From assembly GCF_036884655.1 (NCBI RefSeq), contig NC_088348.1, positions 22,309,501 through 22,373,500 of the forward strand: a DNA stretch of 64,000 nucleotides, written 5' to 3'. How positions within the stretch are numbered: the first letter of the stretch is position 1; each line of letters starts with the position of its first letter. The notes below the pieces were generated by a model. The model saw only the letters and a list, made by a program, of their open reading frames with translations. It was not told where the DNA came from and did not search any database. This document shows positions 35,411-46,451 of this stretch, in pieces. The translations under genes and the position numbers were made by a program. This DNA is from Musa acuminata AAA Group (lineage: Eukaryota; Streptophyta; Magnoliopsida; Zingiberales; Musaceae).

Positions 35411-36478
35411 TTCTTCTTCCCTTCTCCTCCTTGCCAGTTCCCTCTTTCTCGTCCGCCCTCTTTTCTGTTCTTATAGTAAGGCGAGGAAGGATTCAATTCC
35501 TGCGGAATTGCTTACATGGGGAGCCCATTCCAAATCAATCGATCAGCGGAGGCTCGTCTACGGTATTGCAATACTCACCGACACAGCAGAGTGTCGTGGG
35601 GTTTGTTTTCTCCATTGACTTGACATGAAATCGACATATGATTGCTCGGCTCTCTTTTTTCTCATTGGGAATTCTAACGTCGATGACCATGATTGGCCAC
35701 CTAAAATGAAAGATTGATATGGTATGGGGCTGGATAGTACTTTTGGTTTCCTGTGGCCAGGTAGCACCAATCAATCATGCATGCACATGGCGGCTTCCAG
35801 ATTTCTAGTCCAAGACACAGCTTAACAGGGGTAGCCATTGGCAATGGTTTAGAGCTCGACAAGTCAAAGTTTGACACTTGTGAGCCCAGAATGCCAACTA
35901 CGAAACTCGTCGGTGCAGACACGGCGGCGTATTATTGACACCATATCATTCATACACAAAGGCTATCTGCCAACTACTACGCAGTTGTTAATTAATTTAC
36001 TTCCTATATTATATACATATATCTAACAGAAGATATCAAAAGCATGTATTGGTGTATGCACCGCCCTGAGGAGGACTTTTAGCAGGGACCCTCCACAACT
36101 CTAATTCTTCCCATTCATCATGTGTTCATAGCAATCATCATCTGGAATGAAGTACTTGTATTGACGACACAACGTTAAATGGTAAGTCGAAAGTTTCTGT
36201 GTTCGTCTGGATGATACCGAGAAACTTGGCTTACCTTTTCTAGACTCAGATTTAGAAAAGAGCCAAAGCACTGTTTAGGGTATGATTTGCAACCATCGGC
36301 ATGTATAGCAACTATTTTCTCTTCTTCACCGACCTCTGATAGTTAATGTTCAGAATTTGAAATGTTTAAAATTATAATATTAAAATCTCAATACATATTG
36401 CCCATCATAATGATTACCTTAGGATATGATGCATTGATATTTCAATATTTATAGAATTCTAATTGATTGGGCGCAGTT
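35411..36478. other. Upstream region of GT61 copy 3
   Basis: About 1.07 kb between the start codon of the minus-strand gene (35410) and the 5' LTR of the Tat element. No gene seen. The first about 60 bases upstream of the ATG are CT-rich on the plus strand (GA-rich on the coding strand), consistent with a leader. Short open frames around 35431-35922 overlap on both strands and show no motif. Confidence 0.45.
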
Positions 36479-37332
36479 TGGTAGCACGCCCCCAAGGTAA
36501 TCGACCACAACCACATCAGCATCAATGAAAAGTTTTGAAATCGATGTGGCAGACCACATCGATTCAATACCGTCCTGCAAAGAGTGGAATGACACTGCTC
36601 GGATATGACGGCGACATCGCTCGGGTATGATACCGCCCCACAAATGTTGGGACGGCACCGCTCGAGTATGATGCCATCTTGCAAAGAGTGGAATGGTACC
36701 GCTCGGGTGTGACGACGACACCGCTCGGGTACGATACCGCCCCGCAAAAGTTGGTACGACACCACTCGGGTATGATGCCATCCTGCAAAGAGTAGAATGG
36801 TGCCGCTCGGGTGTGACAATGGCACCGCTCGGGTATGATGTCGTCCCCACAAAGAATGGAATGGCACCACTCGAGTATGCCTCTGCCCCGCAAAGGCAGG
36901 GACAGCTCTGCTCTGGTGCAATGCCACGTAGGATAACTGGTGTCAGCATAAAGGGTATGAGTTTGCCGCTTAAGAGGGCGATGGCCATTAAGAGGCAAGG
37001 ACAGCCAACCCCCATAGGCAGGTATAAAATCCCATCGCCTGGCCAACACAAGGTGGTTGGTCCACTCAGGCATCATACTCTCACTCATTCAATGGAAAGC
37101 TAACTTAAATATAAGAGGGGTCGAGTAGGGAAATCCCCCTCCCGACCTTGACCTATGTGCAGGAGCCCAACGGCAAAGAAGGAAGCCACTGGCCAAGAAG
37201 GGACAAAGTTCGAACCCGACTCAACCCGACACTTGCCCACATCGCCCGAGCATCCGTGTGGGCAACCTTGTACATCCGGGACTAGATCGAGCCATGCTGA
37301 TATCTCGGCCACGGCGTAAAGGTTCACCAACA
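36479..37332 (+). repeat. 5' LTR of the Tat element (854 bp)
   Basis: It starts TGGTAGCACGCCC and ends GGTTCACCAACA right before the primer-binding site. It contains three copies of a 104-base unit (starts near 36574, 36678, 36782), each with a GCAAAGAGTGGAATG-like core. The 3' LTR has two copies. Open frames on the minus strand here are products of the internal repeat. Confidence 0.85.
36574..36885. repeat. 104-bp tandem repeat inside the 5' LTR
   Basis: The core around CTGCAAAGAGTGGAATG recurs at exactly 104-base spacing three times. In the 3' LTR the same core occurs at 46546 and 46649 only. The copy difference roughly accounts for the length difference between the LTRs. Confidence 0.75.
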
Positions 37333-37333
37333 T

Positions 37334-37352
37334 TTTGGCGCTAGAATGAGGG
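37334..37352 (+). promoter_or_regulatory. Primer-binding site of the Tat element
   Basis: TTTGGCGCTAGAATGAGGG follows the LTR end after one base. TGGCGCTAGAA-type primer-binding sites are common in plant Ty3/gypsy Tat elements. Confidence 0.65.
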
Positions 37353-38990
37353 CCCCGATGTCGCAAGACCAGCCCCAACCAAGTAACCTGGGCAAGCACT
37401 TGGGCAACGAGCACCTCCTGACCCACTCAATTCTTGGGTTCGAAGAACAACTCCCCCTCCCCCGGGGCACGAGGCGAACGACTCCACGGCAATCTCGGGC
37501 CACTATTGGCGGCTGTTCACTGATTCTAGGTTGTCGCTTCCTAGGATCACTACCGCTCAACCTTCCATCTTTGCCGAGGCGTTCCTTAGCCCGACACACC
37601 AAGTCCAAGTTTTGTTGGGGATGATGCAAACCATCATTCCCCTCGTTCCTCACCTTACCCAACTCCCGACGCTCTCACAAATGCCGCAATGGGAGTCATT
37701 GCCCCTTGCTCCCACGCAACCTCCACCCTCTCCTACACCACCCTTGGCCCCTCAACGGTCCCTGACAATGAACATTGCCTCGTCGCACGAGGAATGGTCG
37801 AATTTGAGGCCGACGCCTGTGCACAGCACGCCGAACCCTCGATGCCCCTGCTCTAGGAGCCTTGAGCCCGACACGCTATCGTCTGACTCAACTGACTCTC
37901 TTCGGGCTTAGTTATACTTGGTCAATCAGTGCCTAGATGACGTTCAATAAGAGTTTCATAAGTCTAAAGAAGAGCTCGGTGAGGCCTCTTCAGGAGGATC
38001 GCCCTTCACACCGAAGATTCAGGACAAGCCTATCCCTCCTAGCTTTCGCCTCCCTGTGCTCGAAGCCTATGACAACGGCTTTGACCCGACGGAGCATGTC
38101 ACCCATCGCCTTTCGGGCCCAGATGGCCCTATATGGCACCTTGGATGCCTTCAGGTGTAGGGCGTTCCCCACCTCGCTTCGAGGCTCGGCTCAGATGTGG
38201 TACAGTCGACTTAGACCGGCCTCGATCGCCTCCTTCGACCAGTTGGCCAAAGAGTTCAAGCTCAACTTCTTGGCCAACGTATGACCAAAGCCGTCTGTGG
38301 CCCTACTCTTCGGTCTCAACCATAAGGATGACGAGCCACTTTCTCATTTTGTGACTAATTTTGCTACTAAAATCCGAGGGCTTCTCGATGCTCATCCCTC
38401 TTTGATAATGTAGGCATTCTTGATTGGACTTCAGCCTTCCAGATTCTTCTGTTCGTTGGTCGAGCGACCGTCGATGACTATCCCTAAGATGCTTCAATAT
38501 ACAAACCAATACATAGCTGCCAAGGCACTGATGGCAGAAAAGCGCGAGGAGCATAAAAGGCCACGAGTGGAACCGCCCCAAGGGCAAGCCTTGGTCCCGC
38601 TAAGGAGAAAGATCGATAGGCCCGACACTCCGCTCCCAAGGCCCCCTCTCTCGCCTTTAAATTCCTTCAAGACAAAGATATTCCTATAAATCAGGAAGAA
38701 GGGACTCTTGAAGGCACCTAACCCAATGAAGGCCCCACACGAGCTTAGAGATCGCTCAAAGTACCGTTGGTTTCATCACGACTACGAACATGACACTAAG
38801 GAGTGTCGTGACTTGAAGAACCATATCGAGGAGCTCATCCGTCGGGGACACCTGGGTCACAATGTTAGAAGGCCAAGGGAATTATTGCCACACCCCTCGA
38901 GTCCGGTTAAGAAGCAGATTGATGTGATTAGTGAAGGCCTGACATCGGGTGGGGATAGCATGGTAGGACGAAAGGCTTACACCTGAGCAG
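37353..38990 (+). pseudogene. Tat gag, broken by several stops
   Basis: A Pro/Thr/Ser-rich N-terminal part (about 37530-37910) is followed by the retrotransposon-gag domain (about 38050-38470, with [19 protein letters not shown] at 38154-38210). The C-terminal segment at about 38740-38880 carries HDTKECRDLKNHIEELIRRG, the short Cys/His region typical of this lineage. Stops at about 37909, 38282, 38411 and 38688 and frame changes split it into four open pieces. Confidence 0.85.
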
Positions 38991-38992
38991 TT

Positions 38993-39463
38993 ATGGAAAA
39001 GCATCTAAGGCAACCACAAGTGCCGGAAATCACCATCCCGGTGGGGGAAACTGAGTACCTCGAGAATGATGATGTGTTGTTGATCTCGGCCAGAATCGCC
39101 AATGCTCAGGTTAAAAGGATCATGATGGACATCGGAAGCTCCGCTGACGTCCTTTACTTCGATGCCTTTCAGAAGCTTGGCCTGACTAAGGAAGATCTTA
39201 CGACGATGCTATCGATGCTTACCAGGTTTACAGGTGATTCCATTTTATCCCTCGGCACCACCATCCTACCAGTCACCTTGGGGGAAGAGCCGAAGACCAA
39301 GATAGTCATGATGACCTTCATGGTGGTGGAGCTCCCCTTGGCATACAACGCCATTCTGGGTCGACCAACCCTCAACAAGCTCAGGGCTATCATCTCCACA
39401 TACCACCGGGCGATGAAATTCCCAACCCGAGCTAGGATCAGGGAAGCAAGGAGCGACCCTTGA
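38993..39463 (+). pseudogene. Tat aspartic protease region
   Basis: An open 156-residue frame carries the retroviral-type protease core, MMDIGSSADVLYFDAF, where the usual DTG triad reads DIG. Downstream it has YNAILGRPTLNKLRAIIS, the conserved close of the domain in plant gypsy elements. The frame ends at 39461 and the link to RT is interrupted, so it would not be made as part of a normal polyprotein. Confidence 0.8.
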
Positions 39464-39499
39464 GAATCCCAACAATGTTACCAAGCAATTGTTGCATTG

Positions 39500-40590
39500 C
39501 CCAAGAAGCCAAAGCACGAACGCTCCATCGTCGACCCTCAGGATGTCACCAAGCTGTTATAACGTCCAGAACCGACCGAGTACACTTAAGAAGTCCTGCT
39601 ACACTACGATCGACCAGACAGAGTCATCAAGGTTGGGTCAGAGCTCTCGGAGGAGCAAGAGCAACTCATCAACCTACTAATTGAAAATGCCGATGTCTTT
39701 GCTTGGTCACCGGCGGACATGCCCGAGATTGACCGGGTGGTCGTGCAACACCACTTAAATATCAGTCCCCAAGCGTGACCGGTAAAGCAACGACCGTGGA
39801 AGCTAGAGCTCGACTGACAAAGGGTAGTGGATGATAAGGTAGAGCAACTTTTGGTAGTAGGATTCATCAACGAAGTAAAATACTCGCGATAGCTGTCGAA
39901 TGTAATTTTCATTAAAAATCCTAATGAAAGTTAGAGAATGTGTGTTGACTACACCGATCTTAATCAAGCATGCCCAAAGGACTGCTATCCAATCCCAATG
40001 ATCGACCAGTTGGTCGACATGACTTCAGGGCACGAGCTCCTCTCATTCCTGGATGCATTCTCAAGGTACAACCAAATCAAGATGGCACCAGAGGATCAGG
40101 AACACACTGCTTTCATCACAAACCGAGGTGTCTACTTTTATAAGGTCATGCCATTCAGGCTAAAGAATGCCAAGGCAACCTACCAGAGAATGATGAACAA
40201 GATGTTCACCCACCAAATCGAGAGGAACATGGAGGTGTACGTTGATGACATAATCATAATAAGCAAGTTTGCCCGAACACATCTAGTAGATCTCGTCGAA
40301 ACATTCAGGATGTTGCGAAAGTTCGGCATGTGTCTCAACCCTGCCAAATGTGCCTTCGGAATCAGCTCAAGGAAATTCCTCAGCTTTATCATCCATAGGA
40401 GGGGAATAGATGCAAACCTAAAGAAGGTTCAAGTCATCATCAACATGCAACCTCCCTGCTCGGTGAAGGAGACATAGTGCTTGACCGGGAGGCTCGTTGC
40501 CTTGGCTTGGTTCCTCTCCCATTCCAGGGACAAATGTCTCCCCTTCTTTCGGATCCTGAAGAATCCAAAGGACTTTAGATGGACCTCTGA
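39500..40590 (+). pseudogene. Tat reverse transcriptase
   Basis: RT fingers-palm region. The motif MCVDYTDLNQACPKDCYPIP is at 39939-39999, FLDAFSRYNQI at about 40048-40080 and the catalytic YVDD at 40238-40249. The part before 39938 has at least four in-frame stops (near 39776, 39814, 39889, 39934), each explainable by CGA to TGA or TGG to TAG. A further break near 40478 separates it from RNase H. Confidence 0.88.
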
Positions 40591-41045
40591 ATGTAAAGAG
40601 GCCTTTGAGCAACTTAAGGAGCACCTGGCCCAGCTACCCTGACATTGCGGTCTCCTCGGGTGAGCCGCTCAGTCTCCACCTCGCGGCCTCTGAGCACACA
40701 GTCAGTTCTGTATTGACTCGGGAAGATTCTGGAGTGCAACAACTGGTCTACTATGTGAACCACATCCTCGGCGGTGCTAAGATGCGATACCAACCAGTGG
40801 AGAAGCTAGCTTTGGCGCTCATCCAGATGGGTCGGAAGCTACGTCCCTATTTCCAAGCCTATTTGATAAGAGTAGTGACCGACTAACTACTACGATAAAT
40901 CTTGTCCAAGTTTGACATATATGGATGAATGCTCAAATGGTCGGTCAAGTTAGGAGAATTTGACATACAATATGTCCCAAGGATGGCCATCAAAGCTCAG
41001 GTTGTCGCCGACTTCGTCTTAGAATTAACTCTCTCAAAGGTGACA
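40591..41045 (+). pseudogene. Tat RNase H (first domain)
   Basis: An open piece includes LHLAASEHTVSSVLTREDSG, then VYYVNHILGGAKMRYQPVEK and MGRKLRPYFQAY, which is the RNase H region that follows RT in gypsy elements. It continues with LKWSVKLGEFDIQYVPRMAI. A stop near 40886 and one near 40925 break it. Confidence 0.75.
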
Positions 41046-41059
41046 CCTATAGACTTACC

Positions 41060-41460
41060 GAGCAATGATGGGGCCTACATGTGGATGGTTCAACAAACAC
41101 CAAAAGGGGTGGGGCCAACCTTGTTCTAGAAGGTCTCAATGGCCAATCATTCAAACATGTGCTTTGCTTTGAATTCAAAGCCACCAACACTGAGGCCGAG
41201 TACGAAGCACTCCTATCTGGACTTGAGTTGGTCCTCGAACTCCATGTTAAAACATCAAGGTTTTCACAAATTCTCAATTGGTAGTCAGTCATATCAACAG
41301 AGATTATGAGACTCGGGATGCTACCATGTCAAAATACTTGTCTGAGGCAAAGAAACTCACTAGCTGCTTCCAACACTTCGCTATAACAAGGGTGCCATGG
41401 GCGCATAACGCGCAAGCATATGCCTTGGCAAAACTCACTTCGAGTGCAAGCACCGAACTG
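41060..41460 (+). pseudogene. Second (archaeal-type) RNase H, Tat-lineage hallmark
   Basis: After the first RNase H, a second one follows: DGSTNTKRGGANLVLEG with a FEFKATNTEAEYEALLSGLE segment, then VVSHINRDYE and a WAHNAQAYALAKL end. The NTEAEYEAL pattern and DGS start are those of archaeal/plant-type RNase H domains that Tat elements have acquired in addition to their own. A frameshift near 41260-41280 separates the N- and C-terminal parts. Confidence 0.75.
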
Positions 41461-41499
41461 CCCCTGGAAGTCGAGCAGCTTCCTTGCCGGACCATCGCG

Positions 41500-42690
41500 A
41501 TTGGAGAGGTGGCCACGACCGGTACAACCCCGACTTGGGTGGAAGAGATCCTCTGCTACAAAAGGGATGATACATTGCCAATCGACAAAGCAGCCTCTCG
41601 ACGGCTCCGACGCATACAGGCGTGGTATTGTGAGGTGAACAGACGACTCTATCGAAGGTCATTCACCCAGCTGCTCCTGTGTTGCCTGGATCCCGTGTAG
41701 GCCCAAATGGTTTTAGCTAAGGTCCATGAGGGGATATGCGGGGAGCACATTGGCCATCGGACCATAGCCTTCAAAGTCCTCCGACAAAGTTATTACTGGT
41801 TGACCATACATCGAGATGCCATAGTGTATGTACAATGATGCCAGCAATGTTAGAATCATTCCCGAACACATCATCAACTTGTGGTTCCGCTAACCCCCTT
41901 GGACAATGCATGGCCCTTCGCATAATGGGGGATGGACCTCCTCGACTCATTCCCACTGACCTTGGAACAACGAAAATTTCTTATCGTCGAAGTGGATTAC
42001 TTCACCAAATGGGTGGAGGTTGAGTCGCTGGCATCCATTACCAAGAAGCAAGTCATAGGATTTGTATGGAAGAACATCATTACCTGTTTCGGCATCCCCA
42101 AAGCCATCATCACCAACAATGGCACATAGTTCAACAACGAAAAGTTCAAAAGATTTTGCTCGGGCTATGGGATACAATTGAAGTTTAGCTCGGTGGCCCA
42201 CCCTCAAACTAACGACCTAGTCGAAGTAACCAACTGGGCGATATTGGAAGGCCTGAAGAGAAGAGTCACGGGAGCTCACGACACCTGGGTTGATGAACTC
42301 CCGAGCATACTATGGGCCTCCCGAACAACACCGAAGACTGCCACGGGGGAATCACCCATCAGCTTAGAGTTCGGTAGTGAGGCGGTGCTTCCACCCAAGG
42401 TACTATTTTCGACACCTCGGGTTGAAAACTTCGATGATGTCACATCGAGAAACAGACTCCGAGCTGGTTTAGATCTCGTTGAGGAACGAAGAGCCGACGC
42501 GTACCTCCGAACCCTCTCTTATAGAAGAGACATTGCAAGACTCTACAATTGAAGGGTGCGCCCTCGACCAATCAAGCTCAATGATTTAGTCCTACGGAAG
42601 GCCGAGGTCAGCGACCTGACTCACTCCTGAGGCAAGCTAGCCCAGAGCTGGGAAGGTCCTTACTAGGTAACGATGATAGTCTGGGATGGT
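41500..42690 (+). pseudogene. Tat integrase
   Basis: The zinc-binding N-terminal part (GHRTIAFKVLRQSYYW at about 41753-41800) is degenerate. The catalytic core continues at about 41930-42130 (VDYFTKWVEVESLASITKKQ, then CFGIPKAIITNNGT). The rest of the core is at 42178-42410 (HPQTNDLVEVTNWAILEGLK, LWASRTTPKTATGESP). A C-terminal tail with two stops runs to about 42690. Several frameshifts and stops make it non-functional. Confidence 0.85.
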
Positions 42691-42745
42691 ACTTGCCACT
42701 TAGCAACATATGAAGGATGGCAATTGCTGAGAGCATTGTCACGGG

Positions 42746-42905
42746 CTTAGCTAGAATTGCCTAAGTCGTGAGGTACCCTTGCGGCAAAGACATGAACTTA
42801 GCTTGAGTTGCTTGAGTCGCGACGCACCCTTATGCCAACTTCTTGGACTTAGCTGAGTTTGCCTAAGTCATGAGGCGCCCTTGCGACATATGCATCCACA
42901 AAGGT
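42746..42905. repeat. Three diverged copies of a 62-65-bp repeat after integrase
   Basis: Each unit has a CTTAGCT segment, a GTTGCCTAAGTCGTGAGG-like core and a CACCCTTGCGG-like end. The three cores lie about 62-65 bases apart. This begins the long 3' untranslated region of the Tat element. Confidence 0.7.
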
Positions 42906-43042
42906 TTAGCCTAGTTGCAACCTCGTACAGGTCCCAAAGGACTTGTAAAATAAAAAGTTGATTAGATTGAAAATGAGCGATGGATAAATCTCGGCATCTC
43001 ACGAAGAGGGAAACTTTACAAGCAATTCAGTAAGCACCTTGA

Positions 43043-43660
43043 GTGCACAAGAGAAAAGAGAGAAAGGAGGAAAACAAGGACTTTGGAAGGTTGAACGAAC
43101 AACTGCAAGTCCACAAACAGCTGCTCACCGAGTGCCGAGCGCGAAGGCAAGTTCCCATCAAGAAAACATGTGAACTTGTGAAGATTGTTCAACACCCAAT
43201 AATATACCGAAGCCACATCCAACCCTACCTAGGGGGTTTCATGGTGCTGAGATGGCTGAGGTTTTGGGTTCTACAGTGGGCTATAAAAAACAGCCTGTGG
43301 CACCCAAAAATGGAGCCATTTTGGGGCTTTTTGGCCCGACATAGTGAGCGGTCTCATTATAGCACTGCAATCTATTCGAACATGTATTTTTACAAGCAAA
43401 ACATACAAAACCAAGGTAAAACAGGTTACCATATCTTTATTCAAGCATGCAAAAGCAACGAATGGTTCATTGAACGAAGTTGTTATGAGTGCACGATGAC
43501 CGTTCGTGATAGCATGGTACATATCAAATTTGAAGTTCTATGTCTGAAAAGTCTATTGGGTCGGATTAAAGCCCTCGTCACCAAAAGAGAAGAGAAAAAA
43601 TGTGCACCTCGCAAGATTGGGAAAAAGAGTTTCATTGATAAAGAAAGGTTATACTACTGA
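43043..43660 (+). CDS. Unassigned 205-residue open frame in the Tat 3' region
   Basis: A sense-strand open frame of 205 residues lies between integrase and the antisense frame. It is Lys/Arg-rich at both ends and shows no motif I recognise: no membrane segment, no zinc motif and no coiled coil of note. Codon use does not stand out. It may be chance in untranslated 3' DNA or a lineage-specific accessory frame. I lean towards chance, but its length in a decayed element is notable. Confidence 0.25.
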   Translation: MHKRKERKEENKDFGRLNEQLQVHKQLLTECRARRQVPIKKTCELVKIVQHPIIYRSHIQPYLGGFMVLRWLRFWVLQWAIKNSLWHPKMEPFWGFLARHSERSHYSTAIYSNMYFYKQNIQNQGKTGYHIFIQACKSNEWFIERSCYECTMTVRDSMVHIKFEVLCLKSLLGRIKALVTKREEKKCAPRKIGKKSFIDKERLYY

Positions 43661-43929
43661 CTGGTCGCAGCATACAAAACAAAATAGTGCTAAACTGGCC
43701 ACAAAAAAGAAAGAAAGAAGGGGGAAACACCCTAAGCCTTAGGAAGATTCGTTCTATCGTCGAAAGGGACTTTGTCGGGCATCTCCACACTATCATCTTC
43801 CGGAAGACAAATGAAGGGATCTTCTTCAAACTGAAGGTCGGGATACTGAGCCCAAAACCAAGACATAACGACCCAGTATCCATATTCATAAGTAACCTAC
43901 CCTGACCTCTGTAGCCCAAACCTACAAGA

Positions 43930-45174
43930 CTCATTGTATTCTTCTATGAGTTTTTTGTTCTTTGCAGGAGCTGCTCGAGTCTCCTCCGCGAGAGCCTCCT
44001 CGGCCTTGTTCTTCGATGCTCGAGCCGCCTCCAAGTTTCGGGATAGGTCCAGCAGTTCACCTTCCATCAAGCAAACTCGCCTGTAGGACTCTTTCAGCTA
44101 TTCCCAGAGGCCCACCTGCGGCCTCTCAAGCCATAGAGAACTCAGACATTTTGGATGTCCTGGTCGTTGGCTTCTTATGAGGACGGTCGGGCTCAGAATT
44201 CCCCGATCGATCCAAGTACCCTAAGGTTAGCGTGGCGGGTTGACTAGGCCAAGGGGCTGAAGAGGCATGGGGCATGCCCCTCAATTCCTTAAGGTTCACC
44301 ATATCTGCTTAAGAAACTGGAGGATAGTCAGTGACACAAAGTAATCATGGTGCAATTGTAGAGTAAAGGGGGGATTGGCCCGAGTCATACCCCGAGGAGC
44401 CAGAGTAAGACCTATCTCGACCAACCACTCAGTCATATCCCTAACAGCTTGGGAAGCAGAAAGAATCTCCTTTAAATGCCTGAGCTGCTCATACTCGTCA
44501 TTAGATAACTTGGGACAATTATTGTTAATCACCTGAGCCGACCATCGAAGACTAAATCCCCACCCCCGACTATAACTAATGAAAAAATAATGATTTTTTC
44601 ACCTCTTATTATTGGAAGGTGCCCCCGCTCACCTTAAAACTGCCATGAGACAATAGGTAGTAGCCACCCGGCCCCTTAGAAAGATGAAAACACATCAGAA
44701 ATAGTGATTGGGTCAGGGTGATACCCGAGCCTCGACATTCCCCGAGGAAGGCCACCATGTATCGCAATGAGTTCGGAGCCATGGTAAAATCTACCACCAT
44801 GAAAGACAAGCCTCGATCACTGGGTGTAGGGGAAACCTGAGCCCTGCTTCAAGGGCATCGAGGGTTAACTCAAACCTGTCCGAGAATGGGTCATGAGCGC
44901 ATTGTCTAGGTCGAGGAGCATGTAACTCATATTCGGTCGGAATGCTGTAACGATCCCTGACCTAGGTGAGTAGCACCACAATCATGACGGAGTCAAAATT
45001 GTGTAAAGATTTCATGACTTTGAGGGCCTGAATGACCTTCTCATTCACAAGAGACGCTCGACCTGACGATAAACCACTACTCGAGGTCGACGTTGCGTCC
45101 TCAGACTTCGACCTACAAGATGATGAAGAAGAGGAGGAGGAAGGGGGAGAATAAGAAGGAGACATCCCGATCAA
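43930..45174 (-). pseudogene. Antisense reading frame of the Tat element (PF04195-like protein)
   Basis: On the strand opposite to gag-pol, a protein can be followed from 45174 leftwards. A Ser-rich low-complexity start is followed by IPTEYELHAPRPRQ (about 44945-44905), DALEAGLRFPLHPVIEACL (about 44865-44810), MAPNSLRYMVAFLGECRGSG (about 44780-44720) and GGYYLLSH. A Lys/Glu/Ala-rich, coiled-coil-like tail lies near 44100-43950 (LMEGELLDLSRNLEAARASK). This pattern matches plant proteins annotated as 'putative gypsy type transposon' (Pfam PF04195), a family typically found antisense in Tat elements. A frameshift near 44810 and stops further on break it. Its function is unknown. Confidence 0.75.
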
Positions 45175-45455
45175 CCTGAAGTGTTAACCGACCAAGAAGG
45201 GCAATGGAGGAAGAGTGCTGAAGTGTAGGAATGGACTTAGTGAGGGTTGGTAGAACAGAGGGGAGGGGGTTTTTATAGGAAAAATTTCCACCAACCGAGG
45301 TGACCCTTCACCTCCCCCCGATGCAATCAATTGCTCACCTCGCCATAATGGCTCCTAAAAGAATGTAGGAAAATAAGTTCCAAGACAAAGCATTCCCACC
45401 AATGCAAAAATTTCCTGCCAAATCGCAAGGCGGGAAGGTTCCTGCCCTAACTAGT

Positions 45456-46190
45456 TTCGGCCATGAGCGAGCCATGGTGCTCGGTCACATCAGTCTCCAG
45501 TGCTCAAGTCACAACGCTCGATCATACCAGTCTTCAGTACCCAAGACATGGTGCTTGGTCACATCAGTCTCCAACGCCCCAAGCCATGGTGTTCGGTCAC
45601 ATCAGTCCCCAGCGCCCGAGCCATGACACTCGGTCCCATCAATCTCCAATGCCCGAGTCACGATGCTCGGCCGCATTAGTCCTTAGTACCCGAGCCATGG
45701 TGTCGGGTCACATTAGTCTCCAGTGCCCGAGTCACGACACTAGGTTGCATCAATCTCCAGCACCCAAGCCATGGTGCTCGATCATATCAGTCTCTAGCAC
45801 CCAAGCCATGGTGCTCGATCACATCAATCCCCAGCACCCGAGCCATGGTGCTTGGTCACATCAGTCTCCAATGCCTGAGCCATGGCGCTCGGTCCCATCA
45901 ATCTCCAATGCTCGAGTCACGATGCTCGGTCACATCAGTCTTCAGTACCCGAGCCATGGTGCTCGGTCACATCAGTCTCCAATGCCCGAGTCACAATGCT
46001 TGGTCACATCAATCTTTAGTACCCGAGCCATGGTGCTCGGTTATATCAGTCTCCAGCACTTGAGCCATAGTGTTCGGTCACATCAGTCTCCAACGCCCCG
46101 AGCCATGGTGTTAAGTCGCACTGGTCTTCAGTACTCGAGTCACGATGCTCAATCTCATCAATCTTCGGTACCCGAGTAAGAATGCTCGCT
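45456..46190. repeat. 37-bp minisatellite, about 19 copies
   Basis: The unit, around GAGCCATGGTGCTCGGTCAC plus ATCAGTCTCCAGTGCCC, repeats at 37-38-base spacing (for example 45471, 45508, 45545, 45583) until about 46190. Copies differ at 10-20 % of positions. It occupies the untranslated DNA just before the 3' LTR. Because the unit is not a multiple of three, the long open frame through it (45463-46179) cycles through frames and should not be read as a gene. Confidence 0.85.
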
Positions 46191-46427
46191 TACATCAATG
46201 TCCCTCGCCCAAGCTGTAATGCTCAGCCCTGCATAAGCCTCCTGGCCCTGAGCTATGGAATTTGACCATGCCACCTTTCAATACCCAAGCAGCATTGCTC
46301 ATCTAATCATAAAGGCATTCAACACTTACTTCCGTCCAGCCCAGCATCAACTCACGATTGAACCACCAATTCCAGTGGGTTGGTCAGCCCGCTCAAGCTA
46401 GAGCACCATGCTACGCCTCAAACCCCT

Positions 46428-46451
46428 TTGGGGGAGTTGAAACATGGCTCT
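46428..46451 (+). other. Polypurine tract region of the Tat element
   Basis: CTTTGGGGGAGTTGAAA lies just before the 3' LTR start, as expected for the plus-strand primer, though about ten bases separate it from the LTR edge that I chose. Confidence 0.5.

Noticed and set aside
36449..37088. Repetitive Gly/Thr/Pro-rich frames on the minus strand in the Tat LTR (also 46589-46955)
   Set aside because: Products of the 104-bp LTR repeat, present in both LTRs, with no domain.
45463..46179. 238-residue repetitive 'protein' and possible CRISPR-like array
   Set aside because: The 37-bp units shift frame, have no unique spacers between them and lie in a retrotransposon 3' region; it is a minisatellite.
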